Assembly: GCF_019670105.1 (NCBI RefSeq)
Contig: NZ_AP023032.1
Span: forward strand, 2,784,972-2,848,971
Length of the DNA: 64,000 nucleotides
Reading direction: 5' to 3'
From: Agarivorans albus
Lineage (GTDB): Bacteria > Pseudomonadota > Gammaproteobacteria > Enterobacterales > Celerinatantimonadaceae
Shown here: one piece after another, positions 18,126 through 28,370 of the stretch
How positions within the stretch are numbered: the first letter of the stretch is position 1
How the letters are laid out: each line of letters starts with the position of its first letter
The notes under the pieces: model-generated
Told to the model about the DNA's origin: nothing
Databases searched by the model: none
What the model saw: only the letters and a program-made list of their open reading frames with translations
Program-made: the position numbers and the translations under genes

Positions 18126-18869
18126 TTAAAGCTGCGCTGCAACATCATCGGATATCTCGCCGTTGTGATAGACCTCTTGAACATCGTCATCATCTTCTAG
18201 CATGTCTATTAGCCGCAGCAGCTTAGGTGCGGTGTTTGCGTCTAGCTCGGCCTGTGTTGATGCAACCATGGTAACCTCAGAGTTAATAGCCACGATACCA
18301 GTGGCATCTAGCGCATCCTTAACTCCACCAAACTCCTCTGGGCTCGTATACACATCAACGCTTCCATCATCATGGCTGAGTACGTCATCGGCACCAGCTT
18401 CCAAAGCCACCTCCATAATTGCGTCTTCGTCACTGCCTGCTGGGTAGGATATCACCCCTTTCTTTTCAAAAAGGTATGAAACGCTACCATCGGTGCCAAG
18501 GTTGCCACCACTTTTAGAAAAAGCATGTCGAACACTTGATACGGTGCGATTGCGATTATCAGTCATTGTTTCTACTAAAACCGCTGTCCCTCCAGGCCCA
18601 TAGCCTTCGTAGATAACAGTTTCCAACTGTTGTCCGTCGAGTTCACCAGCACCTCGTTGTACTGCACGATTAATGGTGTCGCGCGTCATATTGTTCGACA
18701 AAGACTTATCAATAGCTGCACGAAGTCTAGGGTTAGCATCGGGATCAGAGCCTCCCTCTCTAGCAGCTACTGTTAACTCTCTAATAAACTTAGTAAACAC
18801 TTTACCGCGTTTAGCATCTTGAGCAGCTTTACGGTGTTTTATATTGGCCCATTTACTGTGACCCGCCAT
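18126..18869 (-). CDS. yebC: YebC/TACO1 family protein
   Basis: A 247-residue protein that starts with the family signature [21 protein letters not shown] and has [12 protein letters not shown] in the middle. Members were long annotated as transcriptional regulators. More recent work on the family supports a role in translation of difficult (proline-rich) sequences. It forms a two-gene unit with ruvC. Upstream is a 395-bp gap and a divergent three-gene block that separates it from aspS, its usual neighbour. Confidence 0.95.
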   Translation of the reverse strand: MAGHSKWANIKHRKAAQDAKRGKVFTKFIRELTVAAREGGSDPDANPRLRAAIDKSLSNNMTRDTINRAVQRGAGELDGQQLETVIYEGYGPGGTAVLVETMTDNRNRTVSSVRHAFSKSGGNLGTDGSVSYLFEKKGVISYPAGSDEDAIMEVALEAGADDVLSHDDGSVDVYTSPEEFGGVKDALDATGIVAINSEVTMVASTQAELDANTAPKLLRLIDMLEDDDDVQEVYHNGEISDDVAAQL

Positions 18870-19264
18870 CGAATTCCCCTAAGCTTGGTTTAGCCAAGAT
18901 GATAAACGCTAAGAATATGACAAGCCTAGGATTAATTAATTGAACAATGATCTAGCTCGATAAAGAGCTTTAAGACTGAAGGCATAGACATGAAACAAAC
19001 TAATCGGCAATTTTAGCTGAAAGCACTAACCACATAAAGTGTAATGCCATTCAAATATATTACATAATTATGAGATAACATTTAACTTAAGAAGCACCCT
19101 TTCTATTGATAATTCTAATAAAAACATTAACAAGCCAAGACTTCCTGTTGGATATTTAAACAATGCTAAACAAAAAATCATTTAGCTTAACTTATTGAAA
19201 AAATTAGCCTATATTTAAAGACATAATCTTTAACACAATAGTTATGAGCTAACCACGGAAGGCT
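18870..19264. other. 395-bp AT-rich intergenic region, no gene seen
   Basis: This divergent gap must hold the yebC promoter (minus) and the promoter of the PstS-like gene (plus). It is clearly more AT-rich than its surroundings. A weak AGCTC/GAGCT hairpin lies at about 18953-18968. I found no convincing open frame, tRNA or known operator. Confidence 0.6.
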
Positions 19265-19729
19265 ATGATTGTAATTTATTGGCGCAAATTATCTCAGTTT
19301 TTAAAACGGCGGGCGATTGCTGTAAAAATTGTTGCGTTATTCTCTTTAGTCAGTATTAGCATACCCATTCATGCCGAGGTGTGGCTACTTACTCACTCAA
19401 GCCAACAGGCTGAGCTAAGTGCTAAGCAGATCCGTGCCATTTTCTCACTAAGACAAAAAAACTGGCCTGATGGTCAAATCATCGAACTGGTCGTTATGGA
19501 TGACAACAACGAGTTACATAAACAGTTTTGTTTAGACGCACTCAAATTGTTTCCCTATCAGCTAACCCGAATTTGGGAACGCCAAATTTACACGGGTACC
19601 GCTATTGCTCCAACCATCGTGAACTCTGAACAAGAAATGTTAGACACCATAAAAAATAATCCCAACGCTATTGGATACACCAGCCAAGAGGTGAGCAATG
19701 AAGAACTTCATTCTACTGTTGTTGACTAG
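19265..19729 (+). CDS. Small PstS-like periplasmic binding protein
   Basis: 154 residues. A long basic N-terminus leads into a hydrophobic signal segment (IVALFSLVSISIPIHA, likely cleaved before EVWLL). A short PBP-like domain follows (QAELSAKQIRAIFSLRQKNWPDG, then QLTRIWERQIYTG and NPNAIGYTS), resembling truncated PstS/phosphate-binding proteins common in marine gammaproteobacteria. It is about half the size of a transporter PstS and has no permease or ATPase nearby, so a sensing or accessory role is more likely than phosphate uptake. Its 3' end overlaps the next gene by 32 bp. A GGAAGG precedes the ATG with short spacing. Confidence 0.75.
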   Translation: MIVIYWRKLSQFLKRRAIAVKIVALFSLVSISIPIHAEVWLLTHSSQQAELSAKQIRAIFSLRQKNWPDGQIIELVVMDDNNELHKQFCLDALKLFPYQLTRIWERQIYTGTAIAPTIVNSEQEMLDTIKNNPNAIGYTSQEVSNEELHSTVVD

Positions 19730-20891
19730 CTTGAGCGTTGTCATTTTTCCCGCTCAGGCTAAAGGTAAACTCTCTTGGGGCGGCTTTGTGTCTGCCAGTT
19801 ATATCGACGTAAACGCAAACAATTATTACGGTTATAACTCCGGTGATAGTGGCCCATTGTTCGAAGCAGGTCTTCGAGGCTTTTGGTATATCAACCCAAA
19901 TTGGTCTGTTTCAGGACTAGTGATTGCCCAAGAAAGCGGCGATTGGTTCGAATCTGGTTTAGATGTAGATTATTTAAGCCTTAACTACAAAGTTCCTACA
20001 AACGAAGACTGGGAAGTTGGCTTTAAGTTTGGCCGTTTCAAAATTTCCAACGGGATTTATGGTGAAACCCGAGACGTGCCTTTTACTCGCCCCAGTATTG
20101 TACTGCCGCTATCGGTTTACCCGCACATCCTTAAAGAACAGAGTTTAAGGGCCGATGGCGTAAGACTAGATTTAGACTATTTCACCCTAAGTGGCCAACA
20201 ATACACATTCGCGGCATCCATTGGTAAAGAAGCCTTTGATGAAAGCTTTAGTCGGCGCTTTTTTGGACAAGACCAAGGTGGCACTTTTGAAAGTGAGTGG
20301 AATAGTTCAATACACTTTTCAGCTCGCCCCAACGCCAATTGGTACTTGGGCCTAGAGTATCGTCGTTTAAAAATGCACTTAAAAGACTCGATAGATTTGG
20401 CACCACCGGCAAGTCCGGTGCGTTTACCTTTCGATTTCACTATTGATACCGATCAGTACATTGCCTCGCTACAGTATTCGCAACAGCGCTACGAGCTAAC
20501 GGGTGAATTTACCATGCGACGTGGCGGTACTTATGCTGAAGGAAAAAACGATGCTGCTAAACCCTTAGCGCCAATTTTTGATGGCAGCATCGATATGAAT
20601 GCCTATTATCTGCAAGGTATTTTCATTGTAAATCAGCAGTGGAATTTGCTCGCTCGCTACGATAACAGCCATTTTATTGATGATGACATTGAAACCAACT
20701 TACGCGATCTCGAAGATTTTACCATTGGAGCAACGTGGAATTTCCATCGCAATTTTCAGCTAAAACTGGAACATCATTGGTTTGTAGGAACCTCAATGCT
20801 TCCCCCTGTTCGAGACCTAAACCCCACTCGAACTAATAATCCTGAACGGTATTGGCGCTTGTTTGCAATGCAACTAAGTTACCGCTTTTGA
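19698..20891 (+). CDS. Outer-membrane beta-barrel (porin-like) protein
   Basis: 397 residues with a classical signal peptide (MKNFILLLLTSLSVVIFPAQA). Alternating aromatic and polar strands follow, such as WSVSGLVIAQESGDWFESG and WEVGFKFGRFKI, and the protein ends in QLSYRF. The C-terminal Phe is the usual Bam recognition signal for barrels. It looks like the porin-like or DcaP/phosphate-selective-porin type, but I cannot name the family. A strong GAGGTGAGC ribosome-binding site lies inside the upstream gene and the two frames overlap by 32 bp, so they are very likely co-translated. The GGDEF-EAL gene follows 75 bp later. Confidence 0.75.
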   Translation: MKNFILLLLTSLSVVIFPAQAKGKLSWGGFVSASYIDVNANNYYGYNSGDSGPLFEAGLRGFWYINPNWSVSGLVIAQESGDWFESGLDVDYLSLNYKVPTNEDWEVGFKFGRFKISNGIYGETRDVPFTRPSIVLPLSVYPHILKEQSLRADGVRLDLDYFTLSGQQYTFAASIGKEAFDESFSRRFFGQDQGGTFESEWNSSIHFSARPNANWYLGLEYRRLKMHLKDSIDLAPPASPVRLPFDFTIDTDQYIASLQYSQQRYELTGEFTMRRGGTYAEGKNDAAKPLAPIFDGSIDMNAYYLQGIFIVNQQWNLLARYDNSHFIDDDIETNLRDLEDFTIGATWNFHRNFQLKLEHHWFVGTSMLPPVRDLNPTRTNNPERYWRLFAMQLSYRF

Positions 20892-20966
20892 TATTTCACT
20901 CTATGCTTAGTAAGTAAGCAATTAATTAGTCACTTATTGCCTTATGCTAAATCAATGGAATAGCCA

Positions 20967-23441
20967 ATGAAGTTAAGCAAGTTCCCCTTGGTGGATCTAA
21001 AAAATCGCTACGTTAGCGTGCGACTAAAACTCACTTTGGTGCTCATTCTCGCGGCGGGCATTGTTGTCTCTATTTTTGGTTTAACCGCAATGGAGCACTA
21101 TCAAAAACAACAAGCCCAATTAAAATTAAGCTATTTAGATAACTACGCTTTAGAATTCAACGACCAAATAGAACGCTTAAGCGATAGCATCACATACATT
21201 TTTGAAGCTCAAACCCTTCTGAGCCAAGCAGAAAGCATGCAAGACCTGGAACGTTACCTAAATAGGCAGTTACCAGATTTACAATGGTTAATGCCAATTG
21301 CTAACGGTTGTACGGTATTTGCCATAGATAATTATGCCTGTAGCGTACTTGACTCTCCTCCTCCCAAAGAGCTACTTGAACAAGTCACCTTGCGCTCTAA
21401 ACCAATGCGCCTCATCGAATGTTTCGAAGTATGTCATTTATGGATTTCCCTGCCAATTAGAACCCGCAACGCGGAGCAAGGGGTTTTAGCCTTTCAACTT
21501 GAATTAGCAGATGCCTTAATTAACGTAACCCAGCGTGATGATATTGAGCTGGCGATAGTCGATTTAGACCGCCCCTTATACAAAAGCATATTGTTAGCCA
21601 CCAATACTCAGGTATTAAGCCAGCAATGGTTCGACAGCGCCATAGAGTATCGGCATCACGACAATATGGAGTTTAAAGTAGAAGATAAAACCATTGTTGG
21701 TAAGCTCTACCTCATTAAAGACAGTTCAAATAGTACCCTTAAGTTGGTGATTCTTAAGGATTGGAGCGAACAAGTTTTCTTACAAACTCGCTTCGAAAAC
21801 CAGCTAACTATGCTGCTATTGTTTACCATGGCCCTGGCCATTGCGATTGGCCTTTTGCTGATGCGCCGCCCACTGAGTAACCTGCGCTACCATACCGCCA
21901 GTTTACCGACTATTTTAGAGAACGAAAGCTACAAGCCACAAAACAAGTTACACCTATTTAATGATGAATTTGATTCCCTAGACCACATATCTATTGAGCT
22001 TGCCAACAGCTTTTCAGAAATGCGCTCAAGCATCGCGGCTAATACCAAAGTTCTTGAGAAAATGGCCATGGAAGATCCACTCACAGAGTTGCCTAATCGA
22101 ACGGCTTTTTTGAAGCAACTTAGTGAAGCATTAGAAGAAGCCGCTAAGCAAGGCGAAGAGCTCAGCCTGATTTACATTGATCTCGACAACTTCAAAACCA
22201 TTAACGATACCTTAGGCCATGACTTTGGTGATTTACTATTAGTACAAGTGGCCAAGCGCATTATGCGACTCAGTCAATTCGCTTCAAGTACGTTCCGACT
22301 TGGCGGCGATGAGTTCACTCTACTTATCAATCAAAAAGACAAAGACAGTGTATTGGGCTTTGCTTATAGCCTGGCTCAAGAGATATCTCGCGACATTACT
22401 ATTTCCGGTATTTCGATGAAAGTGACTCTAAGTATTGGTATTGCCACCGCCAAGCAAGCCGAATACGAGCCGCAACTGTTAGTAAAATATGCTGACTTAG
22501 CCATGTATTCTTCAAAACGTAAAGGTAGGAACTGCTGCACCCATTTTGATATTGAATTAGCTCGTCAGAACGACATGGTGTTCACCATCGAGAACCAATT
22601 TCAAAATGCCATGAGTAACAATGAACTAGAGCTATACTTGCAACCACAAGTGTCTATGCAACACCAGCGAGTCACCGGCTTTGAATTACTACTCCGCTGG
22701 AATCATCCTACTCAAGGTCTGATGAATCCCGGCCAGTTCCTCGATACCGTTGAATCCGGCCGACACATACTGCCGTTGGGTTACTGGGTAATCGACAAAT
22801 CATTAGCCTTGCTTGAAGAGCTTACCAGCAAGGGCTACGAAGAGTTAACCATTGCCTTCAATATCAGCGGCCGACAATTTGAAGATAAACACTTCGCTCA
22901 AAAACTCATCAGCAAATTTAAAACCGTAAACGTAGGTAGTAATTACCTAGAACTTGAAATTACCGAAAGTGTTGCAGTACAAAGCTATCAGCAAGTTAAA
23001 TCCCAACTCAATGAAATTAGAGCCGCAGGTATTCGCGTAGCCTTTGATGACTTTGGTAAAGGCTTTACTTCACTCAGCTACTTAAGCAACCTAGCCTGTG
23101 ACAAAATTAAGTTTGACCGTGAGTTTGGTCATAACGCCATTACCTCTGTGTCTACCCAAAATATTGTATTAAGTATGCGTACGCTAATGGACACTCTCGA
23201 TTACGAAATACTGGTAGAGGGAGTGGAGACTCTAGAGCATGCCAATTGGCTAAAGAAAAATGGCTTTGACAAAGTACAAGGTTACTTCTTTGGTCGACCG
23301 CAAACTAAGCAAGAAGCCTTGGCCTTTTATCAACAATGTAACGAGAAAGGCGCATTATTGGATAAAGATGGCAATGTTTTGCACTTGCATCCCTTGTTCA
23401 AAATCCCTCAAACGCCGAGTCACTCTAGTCACAGTAGTTAA
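20967..23441 (+). CDS. Membrane GGDEF-EAL c-di-GMP enzyme with periplasmic sensor
   Basis: 824 residues. TM1 is at about 21-42, a periplasmic domain of roughly 235 residues follows, then TM2 at about 279-300, a linker, a GGDEF domain and an EAL domain. The GGDEF motif is intact (446-450, RLGGDEF) and no RxxD inhibitory site precedes it. The EAL motif reads ELL (Glu573). The other metal and catalytic positions are present: NISGRQF, LEITES, FDDFGKG, KIKFD, VEGVET and QGYFFG. Both cyclase and phosphodiesterase activity are therefore possible. The binding protein and barrel genes just upstream on the same strand suggest that the periplasmic domain receives a signal from them. Confidence 0.9.
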   Translation: MKLSKFPLVDLKNRYVSVRLKLTLVLILAAGIVVSIFGLTAMEHYQKQQAQLKLSYLDNYALEFNDQIERLSDSITYIFEAQTLLSQAESMQDLERYLNRQLPDLQWLMPIANGCTVFAIDNYACSVLDSPPPKELLEQVTLRSKPMRLIECFEVCHLWISLPIRTRNAEQGVLAFQLELADALINVTQRDDIELAIVDLDRPLYKSILLATNTQVLSQQWFDSAIEYRHHDNMEFKVEDKTIVGKLYLIKDSSNSTLKLVILKDWSEQVFLQTRFENQLTMLLLFTMALAIAIGLLLMRRPLSNLRYHTASLPTILENESYKPQNKLHLFNDEFDSLDHISIELANSFSEMRSSIAANTKVLEKMAMEDPLTELPNRTAFLKQLSEALEEAAKQGEELSLIYIDLDNFKTINDTLGHDFGDLLLVQVAKRIMRLSQFASSTFRLGGDEFTLLINQKDKDSVLGFAYSLAQEISRDITISGISMKVTLSIGIATAKQAEYEPQLLVKYADLAMYSSKRKGRNCCTHFDIELARQNDMVFTIENQFQNAMSNNELELYLQPQVSMQHQRVTGFELLLRWNHPTQGLMNPGQFLDTVESGRHILPLGYWVIDKSLALLEELTSKGYEELTIAFNISGRQFEDKHFAQKLISKFKTVNVGSNYLELEITESVAVQSYQQVKSQLNEIRAAGIRVAFDDFGKGFTSLSYLSNLACDKIKFDREFGHNAITSVSTQNIVLSMRTLMDTLDYEILVEGVETLEHANWLKKNGFDKVQGYFFGRPQTKQEALAFYQQCNEKGALLDKDGNVLHLHPLFKIPQTPSHSSHSS

Positions 23442-23466
23442 CTGGTTTTTAAGGGTTAATCGATAC

Positions 23467-23497
23467 AAAAAAGGCGAGCTAAATGCTCACCTTTTTT
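23467..23497. terminator. Bidirectional terminator between GGDEF-EAL gene and aspS
   Basis: AAAAAAGG-c-GAGC (23467-23479) pairs with GCTC-a-CCTTTTTT (23485-23497) around TAAAT, with one internal mismatch. It lies between two converging stops and has T-runs on both strands. Confidence 0.85.
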
Positions 23498-23510
23498 ACT
23501 TTGCTTAAAA

Positions 23511-25271
23511 CTATTCAGGCAGTTTTACATTTAATGCTAACTCTTCGAGAGCTACCGGGTTAGCTGCACTAGGTGCACTAGTTAGCGGACAAGCCGCAGT
23601 GGCAGTTTTAGGGAAAGCCATCACGTCGCGAATTGAGCTTGCACCAGTCATTAACATCACTAAGCGGTCTAAACCAAAAGCTAAACCTGCGTGAGGTGGA
23701 GCACCGTATTGTAGAGCTTCTAACAAGAAACCAAACTTCTCTTGTGCTTCCTCATCACTAATACCTAGCACTTTAAAGGCCGCAGCTTGCATATCTTGTT
23801 TGTGAATACGCACACTACCACCACCAAGCTCACAGCCATTTAGCACCATATCATAGGCATTAGATAATACACCTGCTGGAGACGCGGCCAATTGCTCGGC
23901 CGATACACCAGCTACTGGAGCGGTGAATGGGTGGTGAATCGCGTGGAATTGACCATCCACCTCTTCAAACATTGGGAAATCTACAACCCAAAGCGGCTTC
24001 CACTCATCAGATACTAAGCCTAAGTCTTCACCCACTTTCAAACGAAGTGCGCCCATCGCTTCACATACAACGTTAGCTTTATCTGCGCCAAACAAAATTA
24101 AATCACCATCTTGCGCACCACTGCGCTCAACAATGCCTTTGGCAACCTCTTCGTTTAAGAACTTAAGAATAGGAGATTGTAAGCCCTCAACACCTGCAGC
24201 TAAGTCATTCACCTTCATCCAGGCAAGACCTTTAGCCCCATAAATCCCAACATATTTGCCGTAATCATCAATTTGCTTACGAGAAAGAGTTGCGCCACCC
24301 GGTACACGTAATACCGCTACACGGCCTTTTTCGTCATTTGCAGGGCCTGAAAATACTTTAAACTCAACATCTTTAAGTAAGTCAGCAACGTCTACCAACT
24401 GCATAGGGTTTCGTAAATCAGGCTTGTCTGAACCGTACAAACGCATTGCTTCTGCGTAAGTCATTTGCGGGAACTCACCAAGATCTATGTCTAACATCGA
24501 AACAAACAGCTCACGAACCATTTGCTCGGTAACAGCCATTACTTCGTCTGAGCTCATGAATGAAGTTTCAATATCAATCTGCGTAAATTCAGGTTGGCGA
24601 TCAGCACGTAAGTCTTCATCACGGAAACATTTTACAATTTGGTAGTAACGATCCATGCCCGACATCATTAGCAATTGCTTAAAGATTTGCGGTGACTGAG
24701 GCAAGGCAAAAAACTGGCCTTTGTGAGTACGGCTTGGCACCAAGTAATCACGCGCACCTTCTGGCGTAGCTTTAGTAAGAATTGGCGTCTCAATATCTAA
24801 GAAGCCATTGTCTTCCATAAAACGACGAACAAAGCCGGTTACTTTGGCGCGAAACACCATACGCTCGCTCATTTCAGGGCGACGTAAATCTAAGTAGCGG
24901 TATTTTAAGCGCTGCTCTTCCGAGTTATCTTGATTGCTATCTAATGGCAATGGTGCTGAGCGGTTTAAAATCTCAAGCTCTAAACCTAACAACTCAACTT
25001 CACCAGTACGCATATCGCTATTTATCTGGCTATCTGGACGAGCACGCACACGACCTTTTAGTCGAACACAAAACTCATTACGCAAGCTATTTGCTGTGCT
25101 AAATACGTCTTCACGATCGGGATCAAACACCACTTGCACAATGCCTTCACGGTCACGTAAATCGATGAAGATTACACCGCCCAAATCACGGCGTCGATTT
25201 ATCCAACCCACTAAATTTATTTCTTGATCAACTAGCTCTTTGGTTACTTGTCCACAGTAAACAGTGCGCAT
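23511..25271 (-). CDS. aspS: Aspartyl-tRNA synthetase
   Basis: A 586-residue class IIb synthetase of bacterial type that charges tRNA-Asp. It begins with an OB-fold anticodon-binding domain ([23 protein letters not shown]). The catalytic core follows with class II motif 2 ([18 protein letters not shown]), a bacterial GAD insertion and motif 3 ([27 protein letters not shown]). The length is normal. It is divergent from cmoA, as expected from the conserved aspS-cmoA-cmoB region. On its other side a foreign-looking trio separates it from yebC. Confidence 0.97.
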   Translation of the reverse strand: MRTVYCGQVTKELVDQEINLVGWINRRRDLGGVIFIDLRDREGIVQVVFDPDREDVFSTANSLRNEFCVRLKGRVRARPDSQINSDMRTGEVELLGLELEILNRSAPLPLDSNQDNSEEQRLKYRYLDLRRPEMSERMVFRAKVTGFVRRFMEDNGFLDIETPILTKATPEGARDYLVPSRTHKGQFFALPQSPQIFKQLLMMSGMDRYYQIVKCFRDEDLRADRQPEFTQIDIETSFMSSDEVMAVTEQMVRELFVSMLDIDLGEFPQMTYAEAMRLYGSDKPDLRNPMQLVDVADLLKDVEFKVFSGPANDEKGRVAVLRVPGGATLSRKQIDDYGKYVGIYGAKGLAWMKVNDLAAGVEGLQSPILKFLNEEVAKGIVERSGAQDGDLILFGADKANVVCEAMGALRLKVGEDLGLVSDEWKPLWVVDFPMFEEVDGQFHAIHHPFTAPVAGVSAEQLAASPAGVLSNAYDMVLNGCELGGGSVRIHKQDMQAAAFKVLGISDEEAQEKFGFLLEALQYGAPPHAGLAFGLDRLVMLMTGASSIRDVMAFPKTATAACPLTSAPSAANPVALEELALNVKLPE

Positions 25272-25518
25272 TTGGCCTTTCCCGTTTTACGTTTTAAAAT
25301 TTCAGCGAATAATCATCTTGAGCAAAGCACTTGTTAGCTTTGTTCAGTGAAAGGGCGATAGTATAAAGGAAAGCGACTACAAATAAGAATAGTGATAGAG
25401 CAATAAATCTAGCGAAGGACTTAAATTTGCCAAAGACAAGCAGGAATTTGCTGGTTACAATAGCTCGCTTTACGATTATTAGCGCTTAATTCACACACGT
25501 TTTCTACGAGACTCCGCC

Positions 25519-26247
25519 ATGCAAGGCAAAGATAAACTTTTCTCTCAACCCATTACTCAGCTGGGCGAATTTAAATTTGATGATCAAGTTGCGGAAGTAT
25601 TCCCCGACATGATTCAACGTTCTGTGCCTGGTTACAGCAACATCATTTCCACCATTGGACACTTAACTGAACAATTCCACCAGCCTAATAGCAAGCTGTA
25701 TGATTTAGGCTGTTCTTTAGGCGCAGCCACACTTGCGATGCGCCGTGCGGTAAAACAAGAAAACGTAGAGATTGTTGCCGTAGATAACTCCCCTGCCATG
25801 GTTGAGCGCTGCCAAAAGCATTTAGATGCTTTTCGTGGCTCTGTGCCAGTCGCCGTTATCTGCGAGGATATTTGCGATATTGAAATAAGCGAGGCGTCTG
25901 TAGTCGTACTTAACTTCACTTTGCAGTTTGTTGCCCAAGAGCAACGTTTAACGTTGCTGAAAAAAATCTACAAAGGTATGAAGGCTGGCGGAATATTGAT
26001 TGTGAGTGAAAAATTTCACTTTAGCCAAGCAAGTATTCAAGGCTTAATTAGCGAACTTCATCTAGATTTCAAGCGAGCCAATGGCTACAGCGAATTAGAA
26101 ATCAGCCAAAAACGCAGCTCTTTAGACAATGTATTGGTACCAGATACCATAGAGCAACATAAACAACGTTTTGCCGACGCAGGTTTTTCGGCCAGTGAAC
26201 TTTGGTTTCAATGTTTTAATTTTGGCTCATTGGTAGCCATTAAATAA
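25519..26247 (+). CDS. cmoA: CmoA, carboxy-S-adenosylmethionine synthase
   Basis: A 242-residue Rossmann-fold enzyme that converts SAM and prephenate to carboxy-SAM, used by CmoB to make cmo5U at tRNA position 34. The N-terminus ([19 protein letters not shown]), the SAM motif I ([19 protein letters not shown]) and [10 protein letters not shown] are typical. CmoA and CmoB are normally adjacent; here cmoB lies about 6 kb downstream, separated by five unrelated genes. Confidence 0.96.
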   Translation: MQGKDKLFSQPITQLGEFKFDDQVAEVFPDMIQRSVPGYSNIISTIGHLTEQFHQPNSKLYDLGCSLGAATLAMRRAVKQENVEIVAVDNSPAMVERCQKHLDAFRGSVPVAVICEDICDIEISEASVVVLNFTLQFVAQEQRLTLLKKIYKGMKAGGILIVSEKFHFSQASIQGLISELHLDFKRANGYSELEISQKRSSLDNVLVPDTIEQHKQRFADAGFSASELWFQCFNFGSLVAIK

Positions 26248-26265
26248 CTTGGTTCTAGTTAGCCA

Positions 26266-26291
26266 AGCCTGCTCTTAAATAAAGGCAGGCT
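26266..26291. terminator. Hairpin between converging cmoA and HIT gene
   Basis: AGCCTGC (26266-26272) and GCAGGCT (26285-26291) flank a 12-nt AT-rich loop. It lies between two converging stops, so a termination role is plausible, but there is no clear T-run. Confidence 0.4.
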
Positions 26292-26306
26292 CTAGCTATC
26301 ATGTCG

Positions 26307-26726
26307 TTAACTTGCCAACAAGGCTGAGATTTTATCTGCAAAAGGTTGCAGGCTTTCATTGTCCACCATGTTTCTAGCATGGCTGCGCGCTTCGGCTAAA
26401 GAGCCAGGAACAATATGGAAATGAATATGAGGAACCGTTTGCCCTGCAGCGGCACCATTAAATTGCACTAAACTCACACCTTCAGCACCCATGGCCTGCT
26501 TAACCGCTTTAGCCACTTTTTTCACCGTTTTAATGGTGGCAGCAGCGGCGTCATCAGACAGCTCGAGTAAGGTCTCAGCAGCTTCTTTAGGAATAACTAA
26601 GGTGTGGCCATCTGCTTGCGGCATAATATCCATAAACGCCAAGGTGTGTTCATCTTCATAAACTTTTAAGCAGCTCATTTCACCACGTAAGATTTTGGCG
26701 AAGATATTGTTGTTATCGTAACTCAT
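26307..26726 (-). CDS. HIT family nucleotide hydrolase
   Basis: 139 residues with the histidine triad HIHFHIVPG near the C-terminal third and the N-terminal NIFAKILRGEMSCLKVYED stretch. HIT (HinT-like) proteins hydrolyse nucleoside phosphoramidates and related AMP conjugates. It is the first gene of an insertion between cmoA and cmoB and reads towards cmoA. No operon partner is evident; the next gene on this strand (the lipoprotein) ends about 58 bp upstream of it. Confidence 0.92.
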   Translation of the reverse strand: MSYDNNNIFAKILRGEMSCLKVYEDEHTLAFMDIMPQADGHTLVIPKEAAETLLELSDDAAAATIKTVKKVAKAVKQAMGAEGVSLVQFNGAAAGQTVPHIHFHIVPGSLAEARSHARNMVDNESLQPFADKISALLAS

Positions 26727-26784
26727 AGTCTTTATTCCTAAATATTTTATATAGTTAGCAAGGTACTAAAGGAAGTGTAAGGCA

Positions 26785-28224
26785 TTATTGCACACCTAAA
26801 TCTTCTAACAAGTAAGCTTGGTCAAAATACCGTTCGCCAACAAAGCTTATTGCATGGTCACCAAAGCGACGCAAACTGCCCGGTTGCTTTACTCCCATTG
26901 GCCAAAAAAACCAACGCTCCAAGCGCTGCGAGCCATAAACATAGCCCTGCCTATCAAATACGCTTTTTGTCAGTTCAGCTTTAGCCAATAAATTTAACTG
27001 TTGCCAAGCTAAAGACTGGTATTCAATGGTTTTCAGCTCAGTATTTTCTTCCGCCGGAGCTAATCCCACAATTTGATGCGTATCGGCACTAATGCTAATG
27101 CGCATTTTAGTTTGAGCATCCACCCTATGCATCAATACTGGCTCTTGGGCACTATCTTGAAAAGCTTGATAGGGTTGGCCATTTGGCAGCATGAGGGTAT
27201 ACCAGCAGCCACAAAGATGAATACTATCGTAAGCCACTATGTCTAACTGAGGTGTTAAGTGAATACGAAAAATAACTGCATCGTGCTGCCCTGCCACCCA
27301 ATCAACAGCGCTAAGTTTAGGGCGCTGCTTAAACCACATAACATAATTGAGTTGAATGGTGGTTTGCTGCTGGTATCTGCCATAGCTAATAAGTGAAAAA
27401 CTAGTGGCTATATCGGTATCTACTTGCAACTGTTCGCCCTGCCAAGCTGGCTTACCGGGCAGGTTGTCTTGACTCGAATTTTCAATTAGCCACTGTGGCG
27501 CAAACTTATTCAGCAAGTGCTGAGCTTGCTGCTCATTGCTTAACTGTCCTAAGTGATTAAGGCTTAATGGCGTTGCCAAGCCATGTTTAAGCGGTTTAGG
27601 GATATATAGGACAGCTTGTTCTTGCTTAAACCCAGAATGGGCTTTTAGTGACGCTTGCTGCCAATGCTCTTTTAAGCTCTGCTGCTCTTTTGTAACGGCG
27701 CTAGAAAATACTTTGGAGCTAATAGGATAAATGCCAAAAAATTTTGCGGTATCTGAGTAATCATCATCTGGTAATAAGCGATTAAGCAGCTCTGCGCTTT
27801 GAGCTGATTGAGCTAAATATTGCTGTTTAGCTTTTGCCACACAGCTTTCAATAAAAGTATTTTGTGAATACTCTGGATAACGTTGCTTCCATTCACCCAT
27901 TTGTTGACTAGTTAGGTTCTGCCACTCTAGCAATAAACCCATTTTAGCGGCATCGCTCATATAGCTGATAAGATCTTGCTGGCCAATATTTAAGCTACTA
28001 TCTCGCTCATTAATAAAGCTGTAAATAAACCGGTCGTAGCGCAAACCAGGATGCTTGGGTATACGCTTGGCATTGAGCGTTCCAACCTCGCTACTAAGCA
28101 AGTGGTCTAAGTCAGTTAAGGCCCCTTCACAAGAATACCACTCAGGCTTAGTACTACAGGCTTGCATCAGCAAGATACCGAAAATTAATAGCCAATGCTT
28201 TAAGGCACTATTATTAGCATTCAT
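26785..28224 (-). CDS. Lipoprotein of unknown function
   Basis: 479 residues with a lipoprotein signal (hydrophobic run, then LMQAC with lipidated Cys at about 23). The remainder is soluble, rich in Gln and aromatic residues, with no domain I recognise. Notable stretches are LDIVAYDSIHLCGCWYTLMLP and a C-terminal RFGDHAISFVGERYFDQAYLLED. The spacing to the HIT gene is 58 bp, so co-transcription is possible. It is divergent from chrA with about 146 bp between. Function cannot be assigned. Confidence 0.7.
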   Translation of the reverse strand: MNANNSALKHWLLIFGILLMQACSTKPEWYSCEGALTDLDHLLSSEVGTLNAKRIPKHPGLRYDRFIYSFINERDSSLNIGQQDLISYMSDAAKMGLLLEWQNLTSQQMGEWKQRYPEYSQNTFIESCVAKAKQQYLAQSAQSAELLNRLLPDDDYSDTAKFFGIYPISSKVFSSAVTKEQQSLKEHWQQASLKAHSGFKQEQAVLYIPKPLKHGLATPLSLNHLGQLSNEQQAQHLLNKFAPQWLIENSSQDNLPGKPAWQGEQLQVDTDIATSFSLISYGRYQQQTTIQLNYVMWFKQRPKLSAVDWVAGQHDAVIFRIHLTPQLDIVAYDSIHLCGCWYTLMLPNGQPYQAFQDSAQEPVLMHRVDAQTKMRISISADTHQIVGLAPAEENTELKTIEYQSLAWQQLNLLAKAELTKSVFDRQGYVYGSQRLERWFFWPMGVKQPGSLRRFGDHAISFVGERYFDQAYLLEDLGVQ

Positions 28225-28370
28225 GAAAAACGACCTATTCCTTTATTTCGTTCAATGCCAATTAAGCTTATTTCACTGCAGCAACTAAGTACATGCTAAA
28301 CAATTTGCTAGAGGAAATATTCCTGTAACAAAAGCTTCATAAAATTCGATTTTTGCTTATTACATTAAGA

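Noticed and set aside
19265-19729. PstS of a phosphate ABC transporter
   Set aside because: The protein is about half the length of a transport PstS and no pstCAB genes are nearby; I describe it only as PstS-like.
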